Positions 42,330-51,203 of a stretch of 64,000 bases of DNA are shown here, piece by piece; the first letter of the stretch is position 1, and every line of letters begins with the position of its first letter. The position numbers were made by a program, and so were the translations under genes. Under the pieces are notes generated by a model. The model made no database searches and was not told where the DNA came from. It was given only the letters and a program-made list of their open reading frames with translations. Source of the stretch: Bacillus cereus ATCC 14579. Lineage in GTDB: Bacteria > Bacillota > Bacilli > Bacillales > Bacillaceae_G. The DNA is taken from positions 2,830,501 through 2,894,500 of the forward strand of contig NC_004722.1 of NCBI RefSeq assembly GCF_000007825.1. The letters are read 5' to 3'.

Positions 42330-43385
42330 TTACTCATGTTTTAACTTTTCCTTAACCGCATCATAAAATTTTCGTTCTTCATCAACATTTAAGTAAACAC
42401 GACTTACTGTTTTAGAAAAGCCGTATAACAACTGCGCTTTCACTGGCTCTTTTAATGTTATTTCAAAAGTAGCAGGTTCTTTTATGAACTCCATAACAGT
42501 TGCATCCAATACCTGCTTCCCTTCTTTTGCCGTTAGCAATTCACCCTTGTAGAACGCAATATTATCAATTTGTGTAAATGGCATAACAATTTTCTTTCCT
42601 AATCCGATTTGAATGATTACTTGTTCTTCTGTTACGACAAGTGGATTTTTGCGCATCGCTTGTATTTCAGCTATAAAATAAATCATCGCGTATACATTTA
42701 AAATAAGTAAAATCCATGCTATTACTGGATTCCACTGATGTAGTAAATAATGAAAACCAATGCTTTCAATTGCTGTTGCGTGAATAATCATGATATACAC
42801 ACCTATAGCACCAGTCTTTTTATGATATGAGTATACAGATTTACCTGTTGGTACTTTTTCACGCCACGATAAAAACGCATAATAGATTAACTTACACTCT
42901 GTTAGAATGACATCTATTAACTTACCTCTTTTCATAGTAGTGTCAAACGCTGCATCAATTGCATAAGAAAAGGAATAATTTTCTCTTCTATATTCTTTAT
43001 ATTTTTTTATTATTTTAGGAAGCACTCTAACAATTTTATAGAGAAGGAATAATTCTAGACCTACAAATGCAATTTCAGCCGCAACAATAATATAAGAGAT
43101 GAATGAAAAAGCTTGTAAATAATCACTTGGAATAATAAATCTTGCAAAAATATAACCAGCTATTACAACAGGAACTATATATGTTAACGAGTATCTTTTT
43201 CGAATAATGAAGAAATATGTGATGATTGGAATGACAAACAAGCAATCTAATAATGACCCAAGCACAACTTCTTTCGGCGCAACTGGTACAATTGGAAGGG
43301 CATACAATAAATAGTTTGATAGCATAATTAAAGAGACGAGTCCAATCCAAATGCCTTTTCGCCTTCGTGATAGTGTAACCTTCAT
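42330..43385 (-). CDS. Multi-span membrane protein of unknown function
   Basis: A 351-residue protein with about eight hydrophobic segments in its first 250 residues (e.g. 13-31, 43-60, 68-84, 95-115, 195-215, 222-243) and a soluble C-terminal part of about 100 residues that looks beta-rich (VVTEEQVIIQIGLGKKIVMPFTQI), like a bacterial PH-type domain. In some Bacillus genomes such proteins carry an unsupported carotene-oxygenase label. It follows the TPR gene by 12 bp and is probably in its operon. Confidence 0.7.
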   Translation of the reverse strand: MKVTLSRRRKGIWIGLVSLIMLSNYLLYALPIVPVAPKEVVLGSLLDCLFVIPIITYFFIIRKRYSLTYIVPVVIAGYIFARFIIPSDYLQAFSFISYIIVAAEIAFVGLELFLLYKIVRVLPKIIKKYKEYRRENYSFSYAIDAAFDTTMKRGKLIDVILTECKLIYYAFLSWREKVPTGKSVYSYHKKTGAIGVYIMIIHATAIESIGFHYLLHQWNPVIAWILLILNVYAMIYFIAEIQAMRKNPLVVTEEQVIIQIGLGKKIVMPFTQIDNIAFYKGELLTAKEGKQVLDATVMEFIKEPATFEITLKEPVKAQLLYGFSKTVSRVYLNVDEERKFYDAVKEKLKHE

Positions 43386-43397
43386 ACGTTCACTCCT

Positions 43398-43880
43398 TTA
43401 TTTAAAAACCTCATTTAAATGGTCTTTATAAAATGAAATGGCACGTTCAAATTCTTTTACTTCCTCTACTTTCACGACAGTTTCAAGTAATAATTTCATC
43501 GCTGATTCGTGATCGTTTACGTTATATTTTGCTAATGATAAAAATACTTTCATCGGAGCGTTCTCTGGAAATTTTTTCACCCCAGCTTCTAATACTGTAA
43601 TTGCCTTTTCATATTCCCCTATACAACGATATGTACTTCCTAAACCAATATAAGCACCGCAAAGCGATTCGCCATCAAGTCCATTTGCGATTGCCTGCTC
43701 ATAATACGGAACTGCTTCTGTTTCTAGCCCCATTACATCATGTATCCACGCACACTGATACAGTACTTCTGCATCCTTTGTAAAGTTTGTTAATCCTATA
43801 AGCATCTCTTTAGACTGCGCATATTTCTTTTCATTTCTAAGTTTAATAGCTTGCTTTAATAAATGTTCCATAGAATCCAC
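43398..43880 (-). CDS. Tetratricopeptide repeat protein
   Basis: A 160-residue protein with three to four TPR-like helix pairs (LLKQAIKLRNEKKYAQSKEML, VLYQCAWIHDVMGLETEAVPYYEQAIANGL, AYIGLGSTYRCIGEYEKAITVLEAGV, MKVFLSLAKYNVNDHESAMKLL). It probably serves as a protein-binding scaffold. It heads a two-gene unit with the membrane protein at 42330. Confidence 0.88.
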   Translation of the reverse strand: MDSMEHLLKQAIKLRNEKKYAQSKEMLIGLTNFTKDAEVLYQCAWIHDVMGLETEAVPYYEQAIANGLDGESLCGAYIGLGSTYRCIGEYEKAITVLEAGVKKFPENAPMKVFLSLAKYNVNDHESAMKLLLETVVKVEEVKEFERAISFYKDHLNEVFK

Positions 43881-43906
43881 TCCTCACCAATTACTTCTGT
43901 GTATAG

Positions 43907-43985
43907 CTCTTGATTGGTATACGCTTCACATTCGTGTAAAAGTAAAATTCCCACCAATTAAAGTTTCGCTTACTTATTACTATGC
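43907..43985 (-). repeat. Degenerate bcr-type repeat fragment
   Basis: Read on the minus strand the sequence GTAAGCGAAACTTTAATTGG and GTGGGAATTTTAC resemble the fragment at 6064-6091 and the right end of the bcr1 element. It is heavily decayed. Confidence 0.4.
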
Positions 43986-44013
43986 GGATTCATTCTCATC
44001 TAAAAACTTAATT

Positions 44014-44703
44014 TTAAAAAGCAGTGACACGATTACATAATACCTCTAAGCTTTTGACAATTTCTTTCGCTGTTTCATCTTTCCCATTACACAACTTCCC
44101 TTTACCATCCTGTCCAATTACATAATGCACAGCCCCGCGCGAATATAAAGAATGTGGTGAATTCGCAATCATTACATTCGCCCTTGCTTCTTTCATTCTA
44201 TTTTTTGCTCTTTCAAACAGTTCTTCTTCATTTAAATCACTTTCAAGTTTAAAACCAACAAGTACTGTTTCTGGGTCCCATTCTTTTATTTGTTTTAATA
44301 CCTTTGGAGCCTTTTGAAAGTGAATAATCGGTGCTATATCACTTGAAATTTTTCCGTTCATATTAAGAACATTACCATCTTGATCACAAATTTTCTCTAC
44401 AATCCAATCTGATCCAGCCGCTGCCATAATGACTGCATCAACCTTTTCATGTGATATGATACTTTTCATTTTATCTTGTAAATCAACGATTCCTTCAAAT
44501 GGATGTAATTCTAACCCTCTATGTACATCACTCGGTTTCTCCGCAAAATAACCGTGTAAATATATAACATGTGCCCCTTTAGCTAGAAGTTCTTCTGCGA
44601 TTATCCTTCCGATTGTACCTTTGGCCATATTCGTATGCCCGCGTACTTGATCCCATTTTTCTAGACAACCACCGCTCGTAATTAATACCTTTTTCCCCTT
44701 CAT
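44014..44703 (-). CDS. CoaB-like phosphopantothenoylcysteine synthase family protein
   Basis: About 229 residues (ATG 44703 preferred for AAGGGA upstream; an ATG at 44712 is possible). KKVLITSGGCLEKWDQVRGHTNMAKGTIGRIIAEELLAKGAHVIYLHG is the DFP/CoaB Rossmann motif, and AAAGSDWIVEK and VGFKLESD are further CoaB landmarks. Bacillus CoaBC normally is a fused 400-residue enzyme, so this stand-alone CoaB domain is probably an additional enzyme with another role. Confidence 0.8.
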   Translation of the reverse strand: MKGKKVLITSGGCLEKWDQVRGHTNMAKGTIGRIIAEELLAKGAHVIYLHGYFAEKPSDVHRGLELHPFEGIVDLQDKMKSIISHEKVDAVIMAAAGSDWIVEKICDQDGNVLNMNGKISSDIAPIIHFQKAPKVLKQIKEWDPETVLVGFKLESDLNEEELFERAKNRMKEARANVMIANSPHSLYSRGAVHYVIGQDGKGKLCNGKDETAKEIVKSLEVLCNRVTAF

Positions 44704-44718
44704 TGTAACCATCCCTTA

Positions 44719-45522
44719 CTAATTTTTCTTACGAAACCATTCTGTTCCAAAGTCAACTATATCACGCTGTTTCATTAGACGACACGTTGCATTCCCTATC
44801 TTCCCATTTTTTACAGTTCCTTTTCGCTCAAACTCCACACCAATTTCTACAAACTTCTCAGATTCGTAATCCATTTCAACAAACTCTTTCCACACTCTTT
44901 CACCGTTTTCTATAATAGGTGCTCCTACTTGTATTAACTCACATGCACCAGAACGCACCTCGGATAAATGAACAGACGTATTGGAATCATATCCAACACC
45001 AATTAATAATACGTACCCGTCTAAATCATATATTTTTCTTAATGGAGATTCTTCTCCAAAGCTCATTGATAACGAATGGTTCATTGTTATTTCTACTGCA
45101 TGTTTTCCCCATGCAGCAAAACTTCCTAACGGATGATTACTACGTACTACATTCGGATATGTACGAAAACATTCAACTATTTCACCCATTCCCCTTGTTG
45201 GAGTTATACGTGAATCAAATGCTGGGACGTTATCTCGGATAATTTGCCACCAGTCTTCCGGTACAGGTGGTCTTGACCAATGTTTCGGATCGGACAAATC
45301 CGAAGATTGCGTTGGCATTATTATCGTTCCTTCTTCCGTAACAACTTTCATTAATGCTTCTACTACAGCAACCGCACCACCAGATATCCATCCGATAGAA
45401 CTTAGTGATGAATGAACGATAATTGTCATTCCTTTTTCGACTCCTAATGCTTTTAAATCTTTTGTTATTGTTTCGATTGTATTTGGAAATTGTGTACTTG
45501 CTACTATTTCATTCATTTTCAT
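44719..45522 (-). CDS. Aminoglycoside N3-acetyltransferase family protein (AAC(3)/YokD-like)
   Basis: A 267-residue protein from ATG 45522 behind GGGGGA. The N-terminal LKALGVEKGMTIIVHSSLSSIGWISGGAVAVVEALMKVV and the GTIIMPTQSSDLSDP, PVPEDWW, FDSRITPTRGMGEIVE and RSNHPLGSFAAWG segments are diagnostic of the AAC(3) family. A B. anthracis member, BA2930, has been characterised and I believe it is close. Whether it modifies aminoglycosides in the host is unknown. It precedes the CoaB-like gene by 15 bp, in one operon. Confidence 0.9.
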   Translation of the reverse strand: MKMNEIVASTQFPNTIETITKDLKALGVEKGMTIIVHSSLSSIGWISGGAVAVVEALMKVVTEEGTIIMPTQSSDLSDPKHWSRPPVPEDWWQIIRDNVPAFDSRITPTRGMGEIVECFRTYPNVVRSNHPLGSFAAWGKHAVEITMNHSLSMSFGEESPLRKIYDLDGYVLLIGVGYDSNTSVHLSEVRSGACELIQVGAPIIENGERVWKEFVEMDYESEKFVEIGVEFERKGTVKNGKIGNATCRLMKQRDIVDFGTEWFRKKN

Positions 45523-45753
45523 ATTGGTTCCCCCACTAGCCACGTAAATTTAAACTTTTATATAAATATATTATCATATTTTTCTCAATTTTTAACTTAA
45601 TCATATTCATTACTACAAAAATATGTATATTATTATACTGAAGCCTCAAAACTCTATTAAAATCGTAGATAATGATGAGCGAGGGTTTTTTTGAAATGAA
45701 GAAAAATGTACATCCTATTTTTTCAAACTATACTCCATATGCATATTTTTATA

Positions 45754-46155
45754 CTATTTTTCCATGTAACAATGAAGTCTTTCTATCCCTGGATATTTTT
45801 CTCCTAAACTTTTAACTTGAAAACCAATTCTTTTATAAAATTCTACCGCCCCATCGTCTGTCTCCGCTTCTATATAAGTCAATTGATATATCCTTACCAC
45901 TTCTTTAATCATTTGCAGTGCAATTCCTTTTTGACGATAATCTGGAGCCACTGCTATATGACATATGCGTGCTTTAGTTTCTCCGATTATTTCAATACCT
46001 AGACAAGCTTTTTCTTCATATTTGTACAAAGTCCCTTTATTACTTTGATAAAATATTACTGCTTTCTTTAAGCTTATTTCATTTGGACCGACGGCATATT
46101 GTAGCACATTTAATATTGAATCTTTCTCAATTTGTTTAACACACTGTAAATTCAT
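45754..46155 (-). CDS. GNAT family N-acetyltransferase
   Basis: A 133-residue minimal GNAT enzyme: AKICHIAVAPDYRQKGIALQMIKEVV (about 75-100) is motif A and EAETDDGAVEFYKRIGFQVKSLG (about 108-130) is motif B. Acceptor unknown. It forms its own transcription unit. Confidence 0.88.
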   Translation of the reverse strand: MNLQCVKQIEKDSILNVLQYAVGPNEISLKKAVIFYQSNKGTLYKYEEKACLGIEIIGETKARICHIAVAPDYRQKGIALQMIKEVVRIYQLTYIEAETDDGAVEFYKRIGFQVKSLGEKYPGIERLHCYMEK

Positions 46156-46179
46156 ACTTTCATCCCTTTCTATGAAAAA

Positions 46180-46209
46180 AGACTAGCTCTTAATAAAAAG
46201 AGCTAATCT
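46180..46209. terminator. Terminator between GNAT and EmrE-like genes
   Basis: AGACTAGCTCTT pairs with AAGAGCTAATCT (one mismatch) around AATAAA, ending the leftward gene at 46212. Confidence 0.8.
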
Positions 46210-46211
46210 CA

Positions 46212-47150
46212 TTACGCCGTTATTTTTTCTTCTTTTTTTACAACGACAGCCACATAACTATGAAGTATCATTCCAATAATAACGAGACTCATACCAATCC
46301 AAGATAATGATGATGGAATTGGTGCAGATAACCAGATCAACTCTCCTACTAGCGCAAATAAAACTTCACCAGACTGCGTCGCTTCCACTGTTGCTAATTT
46401 TTGCGGATCATCTTTCACAAGATCTGTTGCAAAGAAAAATAATACTGTCGCGATTAACCCAGAGCTAACTGCTACAATAAAACATTGAAAAACTTGGCTA
46501 CTTGACGGTAATCCGCCTGTTGATACTTCGTAACCAGATAATAAAAACCAAAATGGTAAACTTGCTAATGTCATACCGAGTACTCGCTGAAATACATCTA
46601 ATTCCCCTTTACAAACTTGCATCATTTTTCTATTTCCAAGAGGATACGCAAATGCTGCAATAAGTACAGGAACTACACATAAAACGGTTTCACGAATACC
46701 TAATGAAGAAGCATGTTCTACTTGCATGAGAACGACACCGAATAAAATAATGCCCGACATTACTAATTCCTTCATCGGAAGTTTTTTATGTAGTGGATCC
46801 ACCGCAAAAAATGGTGTTAACAAAATCCCTGCAACGATTGTAATTTGCCATGTTGATGCAACGAGCCAACCCGGTCCGAACGCTCCAGCAAAACTAAGCG
46901 GTGCATAAAAGAGACCAAATCCAACGATACTCCACACTAACCATTCTTTCGGATTGTTTTTCATATATTGAAAGAGTTGCTTTAAGTTCCCTCTATACAT
47001 AACAATAAGTAATAGCATTGGAACCATAAAATAATACCGTAATGATGCACTCCAAATCCAGCTTCCACCTTCTAAGTCCATTGCCCTGTTTAAAACAAAA
47101 GTAAAGGCAAAGAAAAATGATGCCAGTATCCCTATAACAATTGCTTTCAT
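46212..47150 (-). CDS. EmrE-like multidrug/metabolite transporter (DMT superfamily, 10 TMS)
   Basis: A 312-residue protein with ten spans in two EamA-like halves. The N-terminus MKAIVIGILASFFFAFTFVLNRAMDLEGGSWIWSASLRYYFM and the later PLSFAGAFGPGWLVASTWQIT and ATVEATQSGEVLFALVGE segments fit the multidrug resistance efflux transporter family PF13536. Substrate unknown. Confidence 0.85.
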   Translation of the reverse strand: MKAIVIGILASFFFAFTFVLNRAMDLEGGSWIWSASLRYYFMVPMLLLIVMYRGNLKQLFQYMKNNPKEWLVWSIVGFGLFYAPLSFAGAFGPGWLVASTWQITIVAGILLTPFFAVDPLHKKLPMKELVMSGIILFGVVLMQVEHASSLGIRETVLCVVPVLIAAFAYPLGNRKMMQVCKGELDVFQRVLGMTLASLPFWFLLSGYEVSTGGLPSSSQVFQCFIVAVSSGLIATVLFFFATDLVKDDPQKLATVEATQSGEVLFALVGELIWLSAPIPSSLSWIGMSLVIIGMILHSYVAVVVKKEEKITA

Positions 47151-47257
47151 TGTAAAACCCCTTGTATTTAATTTTTTATCTCTATGACATATATTTTAGT
47201 ATACGCGATGAAAAATCTACATTCAAACTTACATTTCACTTTAGGATGATGAAGGAA

Positions 47258-47520
47258 TTGTAGTAGATTTACATGGGAATAAAGTGCATTGGTATGAAAT
47301 CGAGGCCGTTACATGTCAAAATTTTCAAGGGTCAAAATCTACTTTAATCTCGCCCCACTATACTCACCATGAAAATATACGCATCCGCTATAAAAGATGG
47401 CTACCAACTATTGCACATTCAATTTACTGGTTTTCTATTGAGAAACCAAAAGATTATCATAAAAATTTAATGATAGCTTGGGAAGAAAAGCGAACGAATA
47501 AAAACAAACGCCTCCTTTAA
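47258..47520 (+). pseudogene. 5'-truncated gene remnant of unknown family
   Basis: An open frame begins right after an in-frame TAG near 47257 (DDEGIVVDLHGNKVHWYEIE) and runs to TAA 47520, ending EEKRTNKNKRLL. It has no credible start with a ribosome site; the first ATG (47284) falls inside what looks like continuous protein sequence. It is probably the C-terminal part of a lost gene. Family not recognised. Confidence 0.5.
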
Positions 47521-47542
47521 TTATTATTTAGGGGCGTTCGTT
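47503..47542. terminator. Terminator-like hairpin
   Basis: AACAAACGCC(T)CC pairs with GG(G)GCGTTCGTT around an AT-rich loop, at the end of the remnant. Confidence 0.6.
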
Positions 47543-47552
47543 CATTCAAAAA

Positions 47553-47695
47553 TTAAAGAATATGTAGTTTATATTCTCTGTATAATTTCTTCAATCGACT
47601 TATATGGGCTTGATGATACCGATTATGATCTGCTATATGCCATATTCCCCATCTTATTGTCGCAGTTTCGCCTTTTTCATACAAAACTTCCTCTC
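47553..47695 (-). pseudogene. C-terminal fragment of a DinB-family protein
   Basis: Immediately beyond the GNAT stop (47696) the minus strand reads GETATIRWGIWHIADHNRYH and then QAHISRLKKLY before TAA at 47553. The His-rich helix is typical of the C-terminus of DinB-like proteins. There is no start or N-terminal part. Confidence 0.6.
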
Positions 47696-48196
47696 TTAAA
47701 AGAACAACACCATATGTTCATCATCACTATACACACCATTCATTTTTATAGCCCTTTTTTCAATTCCGTATGTTTTAAATCCCATTGACTCATATAATCG
47801 TTTGGCTGGTTCGTTCGTTGACACAACCCCTAAATTCAATTGCTCTAGCTTCATCTCTTTTGCCCTTTCAATTGCTTTACGTATTAAATCACGTGCAAGA
47901 CCACTTCTTCGATTTTCAGTATCTACATACATTGCAACGATATGTCCTTTATGCTTATATGCGTCTTTTTCTTCTGTTAATAAAGTAACAACCCCAACTA
48001 AACGATTTTCATTATTAAAAGCACCAAATGTAAAACTACTGTTGGATGAAAGATTACTAGCAACTCGTTCAAGAGGGTTTTCTTGACGTACTGCTTCTTC
48101 ATAAGTCGTTATAAATGCTTCTGGATTTACTTGTAGTGCTTGTAAACGCAACTCCCAATATTTTTTTGCATCCGCTTTTGTAAGTAATCGAATCAT
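47696..48196 (-). CDS. GNAT family N-acetyltransferase
   Basis: A 166-residue protein: MIRLLTKADAKKYWELRLQAL start, motif A GHIVAMYVDTENRRSGLARDLIRKAIE (about 85-111) and motif B NLGVVSTNEPAKRLYESMGFKTYG (about 121-144). Complete for the family. Substrate unknown. Confidence 0.9.
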   Translation of the reverse strand: MIRLLTKADAKKYWELRLQALQVNPEAFITTYEEAVRQENPLERVASNLSSNSSFTFGAFNNENRLVGVVTLLTEEKDAYKHKGHIVAMYVDTENRRSGLARDLIRKAIERAKEMKLEQLNLGVVSTNEPAKRLYESMGFKTYGIEKRAIKMNGVYSDDEHMVLFF

Positions 48197-48229
48197 TTTA
48201 TTTTCCCCTTTTTAATTTACATAATATTT

Positions 48230-48775
48230 TTATAGGTTATTAATTTTTGATTCATACTCTTCTTTTAATATACTGTAACGATAGCGATGAATGAACTTTC
48301 CCTGTCTCAATCGATCATTTCTCATTAACCCTTCGCATACAAATCCGGCACTTTCATAACTCTTTTTAGCTTTTGTATTATCTTCATCTACACGTAACCA
48401 AATTTTCTCCAATTCAAACTGAGAAAAACCTATTTGTAACATGCTGTTTAGAGCTGCCATTCCAAATCCTTTACCCCAATAGTCTTTATTTCCAATCGCA
48501 ATTCCTAGTTCAGCATTTTTATTTGTTTTATCAAAATTTTTAAGGTCTACCCATCCAATATGTATACCTGTCTCAGTAACGATTGCCCTTTGTTCATAAC
48601 CATTTTTTCGGCTTATACAAGCTTCAATCCAGTTTCTCGTATCTCCACGAGTGAACGGAGGATATTGATCTGGTAAAACTAAATGCTTTGTTACATCTCT
48701 ATCTAATGACCATTGATAGCGATCTTCTACATCATCTAGTGTCAATTCTCTTAATTGAACATATGGTACATTCAT
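48230..48775 (-). CDS. GNAT acetyltransferase of the RimJ/RimL type
   Basis: A 181-residue Acetyltransf_3 protein. LRELTLDDVEDRYQWSLDRDV start, ELGIAIGNKDYWGKGFGMAALNSML (about 88-112) as motif A and KIWLRVDEDNTKAKKSYESAGFVCEG (about 123-148) as motif B. Enzymes of this type acetylate N-termini or small amines. It precedes the GNAT at 47696 and may share its transcript. Confidence 0.9.
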   Translation of the reverse strand: MNVPYVQLRELTLDDVEDRYQWSLDRDVTKHLVLPDQYPPFTRGDTRNWIEACISRKNGYEQRAIVTETGIHIGWVDLKNFDKTNKNAELGIAIGNKDYWGKGFGMAALNSMLQIGFSQFELEKIWLRVDEDNTKAKKSYESAGFVCEGLMRNDRLRQGKFIHRYRYSILKEEYESKINNL

Positions 48776-48790
48776 TTTTTTCTCCTCTCT

Positions 48791-49492
48791 TTATTTACCA
48801 ATAGAAAATCCTTCGAACACTCTCCCACCATACTGTTCTAACGTCTTTTCTATAAAATGAATTAATTCATTTTTCCCTCCCGTTTTATAAAAATGATCAA
48901 AAGCGGCTACAAATTTGTTTGCATATTGCTCATCATATCTTTTTAGCACTCTAATAAACCATTTTGAACTCCCAAGCCACTTACCATTTACTCTTAATAC
49001 ATATTCATGTACTAAATCGGCTAATAAATTAGCGATAAACAATTCTTCTTCTCTTTTTGTTGCACCAATAAAGTCATCTAAAGTATCCGTAATAAAATAT
49101 CGCTTCTGCTTAATCGTTTCTTCGGTCCATTTAGCCGGTCCTTTATGTAGTAAATCATTCGCTTCTTTTTTTAATTTCTCAACAATTTCCTGTTCCCCTT
49201 TCAAGGCAATCCCTTCTGAAACTAATTGTGGTAACGACGGTCTCCCTCGATCACAATCCATTTTGAAAAAGGTTTTATATGTTTCGAAATTATGAACAAA
49301 CACCTCAACAGGCCATCCATTACTATAGAAAGATTCTCTATAGCAAGAAGTTAAACTTTGATCGACTATTACAATGTCAAGGTCAGATGTTTTCGTCGCT
49401 TCTCCTCGTGCAACGCTTCCGCCGAGTAAAGCTACATCACAATTCGGAAATTGTAATGTAATTATGTTTTGTGCTGCTTCAATTGGTTTCAT
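48791..49492 (-). CDS. Nucleotidyltransferase domain protein
   Basis: A 233-residue protein with the NTase motif LLGGSVARGEATKTSDLDIVI (residues 22-42): the GGS turn and the DxD pair at Asp37 and Asp39. A helical C-terminal region follows. The arrangement is that of small-molecule nucleotidyltransferases such as aminoglycoside adenylyltransferases, but the true substrate is unknown. It is close to the downstream GNAT gene (15 bp). Confidence 0.85.
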   Translation of the reverse strand: MKPIEAAQNIITLQFPNCDVALLGGSVARGEATKTSDLDIVIVDQSLTSCYRESFYSNGWPVEVFVHNFETYKTFFKMDCDRGRPSLPQLVSEGIALKGEQEIVEKLKKEANDLLHKGPAKWTEETIKQKRYFITDTLDDFIGATKREEELFIANLLADLVHEYVLRVNGKWLGSSKWFIRVLKRYDEQYANKFVAAFDHFYKTGGKNELIHFIEKTLEQYGGRVFEGFSIGK

Positions 49493-49508
49493 AACCGATC
49501 CTCTTTTC

Positions 49509-50192
49509 TTATTTCACTTTCTTTTTTTCAGCTCTTTCTCTCGCTTTTTTTATATAGCTTTCTGCATCTGGTGTTTTACATGATGTTGCACCATGATCAA
49601 CCTCTATTTTTCCAATTTTACTTGCAATTTCAATCGCTTGTCGCTCTAAGTCTTCATTACGAATTCCTATTGCGATTAAAGCACTATTCATCGCTTCTTT
49701 TTTTCTATTTTTTTCATTATGTATATTTTCTTTAATCTCTTCTAAGTACGGAGAGAAGAAATCATCATGTAACGTTTTATTTTTAATCGCTATATTTGCT
49801 AATAAAGACCAGCCAGCTCTTCCAATCCATTCATCATTAGACTTTGTCCACTCTTCCATTCTTTCTATTGCAATTGGCGAAGTACATATAGATGTCATAA
49901 GAACATCCATTAAACAGTAATAATCAACATCCTGAATCCAACTATTAAGCTGTTCTGTCGTTATTTTTTTCGGGTCTAAAATATAAGTTGCTAATGTCAT
50001 TGCGTCCATATTTTTCGTTTCCCACAATTCAACTGCTAAATCGTGATCTTTTTTTATCTTCTTTTTTAACAATTTTAAATTCGCAAAACTAACTCCAAAT
50101 AACGGCTCTTTCGCTCCGTGGTTTTTATACGTTTTTCGATTTTGTTCTGTTCCATATTCCTCTAGTTGCCGCATTACTTCCTCAAGTAACAT
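49509..50192 (-). CDS. DNA alkylation repair protein (AlkD-like HEAT repeats)
   Basis: A 227-residue alpha-helical repeat protein. FGVSFANLKLLKKKIKKDHDLAVELWET, TYILDPKKITTEQLNSWIQDVDYYCLMDVL and WTKSNDEWIGRAGWSLLANIAI are typical of the ALK domain family; AlkD enzymes excise alkylated bases. The conserved Trp and Asp of AlkD appear to be kept (WIQDVD), but this subfamily may lack glycosylase activity. It opens a run of leftward genes. Confidence 0.85.
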   Translation of the reverse strand: MLLEEVMRQLEEYGTEQNRKTYKNHGAKEPLFGVSFANLKLLKKKIKKDHDLAVELWETKNMDAMTLATYILDPKKITTEQLNSWIQDVDYYCLMDVLMTSICTSPIAIERMEEWTKSNDEWIGRAGWSLLANIAIKNKTLHDDFFSPYLEEIKENIHNEKNRKKEAMNSALIAIGIRNEDLERQAIEIASKIGKIEVDHGATSCKTPDAESYIKKARERAEKKKVK

Positions 50193-50300
50193 ATACCCAC
50201 CTCTTTATCTTTTATGTTGACTGTATATATGTATGTACGATATATTCTACATTTATTTATTTTTAAAGTACGGTATGTGAAATTTTTAAACATTGCACAG

Positions 50301-50450
50301 CTATACCATCAAAAAACTGTACATGTTAAACATACAGTTTTTTGATGGTATCGATTTTGCGTAGAATAAGATATAAACTACGAAAGAACTTTTAATAAGA
50401 TGTGTATTTCCAACATGTTTAGAAAACGCTTCAAAATGGTTTACTATCAT
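50301..50450 (-). CDS. Small ORF, 49 residues, with an internal terminator-like hairpin
   Basis: ATG 50450 lies eight bases after GAAGGAGG and opens a 49-codon frame (MIVNHFEAFSKHVGNTHLIK at the start, YSFLMV at the end). The final 17 codons are the perfect inverted repeat 50303-50351, and the TAG lies just past it. A transcript ended at the U-run of the hairpin would have no stop codon. Family unknown; real translation is plausible because of the ribosome site. Confidence 0.45.
   Translation of the reverse strand: MIVNHFEAFSKHVGNTHLIKSSFVVYILFYAKSIPSKNCMFNMYSFLMV
50303..50351. terminator. Perfect 19-bp inverted repeat
   Basis: ATACCATCAAAAAACTGTA at 50303-50321 and its complement at 50333-50351, loop 11 bases. 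The T6 run inside the distal arm lets the inner stem act as a terminator in either direction. Confidence 0.8.
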
Positions 50451-50549
50451 ACTTTTATACCTCCTTCATAAATTATGTTTACTACATTTGTTCTTAGCCA
50501 AAATACTTTCTACATTTTAATAACTCTCTCAATAAAAATTTCTTATATA

Positions 50550-50577
50550 AAAATCCCTACAAACACTGTAGGGATTT
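50550..50577 (-). terminator. Terminator of the VOC gene
   Basis: AAATCCCTACA pairs with TGTAGGGATTT, with T-rich sequence beyond on the minus strand. Confidence 0.85.
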
Positions 50578-50625
50578 ATGTCTAAATCATTTTGTTACAC
50601 TCTATTTCATATGAAAATAGTTTTC

Positions 50626-51015
50626 TTATTCAGATGCATTCATAAGCACAATTCTCCAACCGTCTGGATCCTCTATTGTGGTTCCTTTCTCTATCCAATA
50701 CGGGTTTTCAGGTTCTACCTCATGATAGCCCATATTACTTAATCGATTCACTATCTTTTCAATTTCATCTTTAATAGGCATATAAAAAACTAGTAAATTA
50801 TCTTTTGTCGGTGCCGGACATGGACTTCCATTAACATGTGTAGTAAACTCCAAATGATACTCTTCATCTGGTAAGCCAAACATAACCCCATCATATCCTT
50901 CATGATTGTGAAATTCCCCTATACGTTTTAAACCTAATCCTGTTTCATAAAAACTTATCACTTCTTCAAATTTATCTGTTGGTCTTGCAATTCTAAATTG
51001 AACCCAATTCTTCAT
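50626..51015 (-). CDS. VOC family protein (glyoxalase/bleomycin resistance type)
   Basis: A 129-residue protein from ATG 51015, chosen for AAGGAGGAG upstream; the frame extends to 51087 without a site. Two beta-alpha-beta-beta units: ARPTDKFEEVISFYETGLGLKRIGEF at the start and WIEKGTTIEDPDGWRIVLMN at the end, where the Glu in IEDPDG is the usual metal ligand. Activity unknown. Confidence 0.88.
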   Translation of the reverse strand: MKNWVQFRIARPTDKFEEVISFYETGLGLKRIGEFHNHEGYDGVMFGLPDEEYHLEFTTHVNGSPCPAPTKDNLLVFYMPIKDEIEKIVNRLSNMGYHEVEPENPYWIEKGTTIEDPDGWRIVLMNASE

Positions 51016-51203
51016 GCAAATCTCCTCCTTTTCATTTTCCAAAGCTTTATAGTAATTAGTATAGGTTACATATATTCCCTTTAACATCCCTCATTAGTGT
51101 GAACTTCCTAAGTTGAAAGACCTATTAGTTAATAAACAATAGGACTTTAGTATAAAATTCATATAAAATTAGTTATATAAATATAGAGATGAATTACAAG
51201 CTA

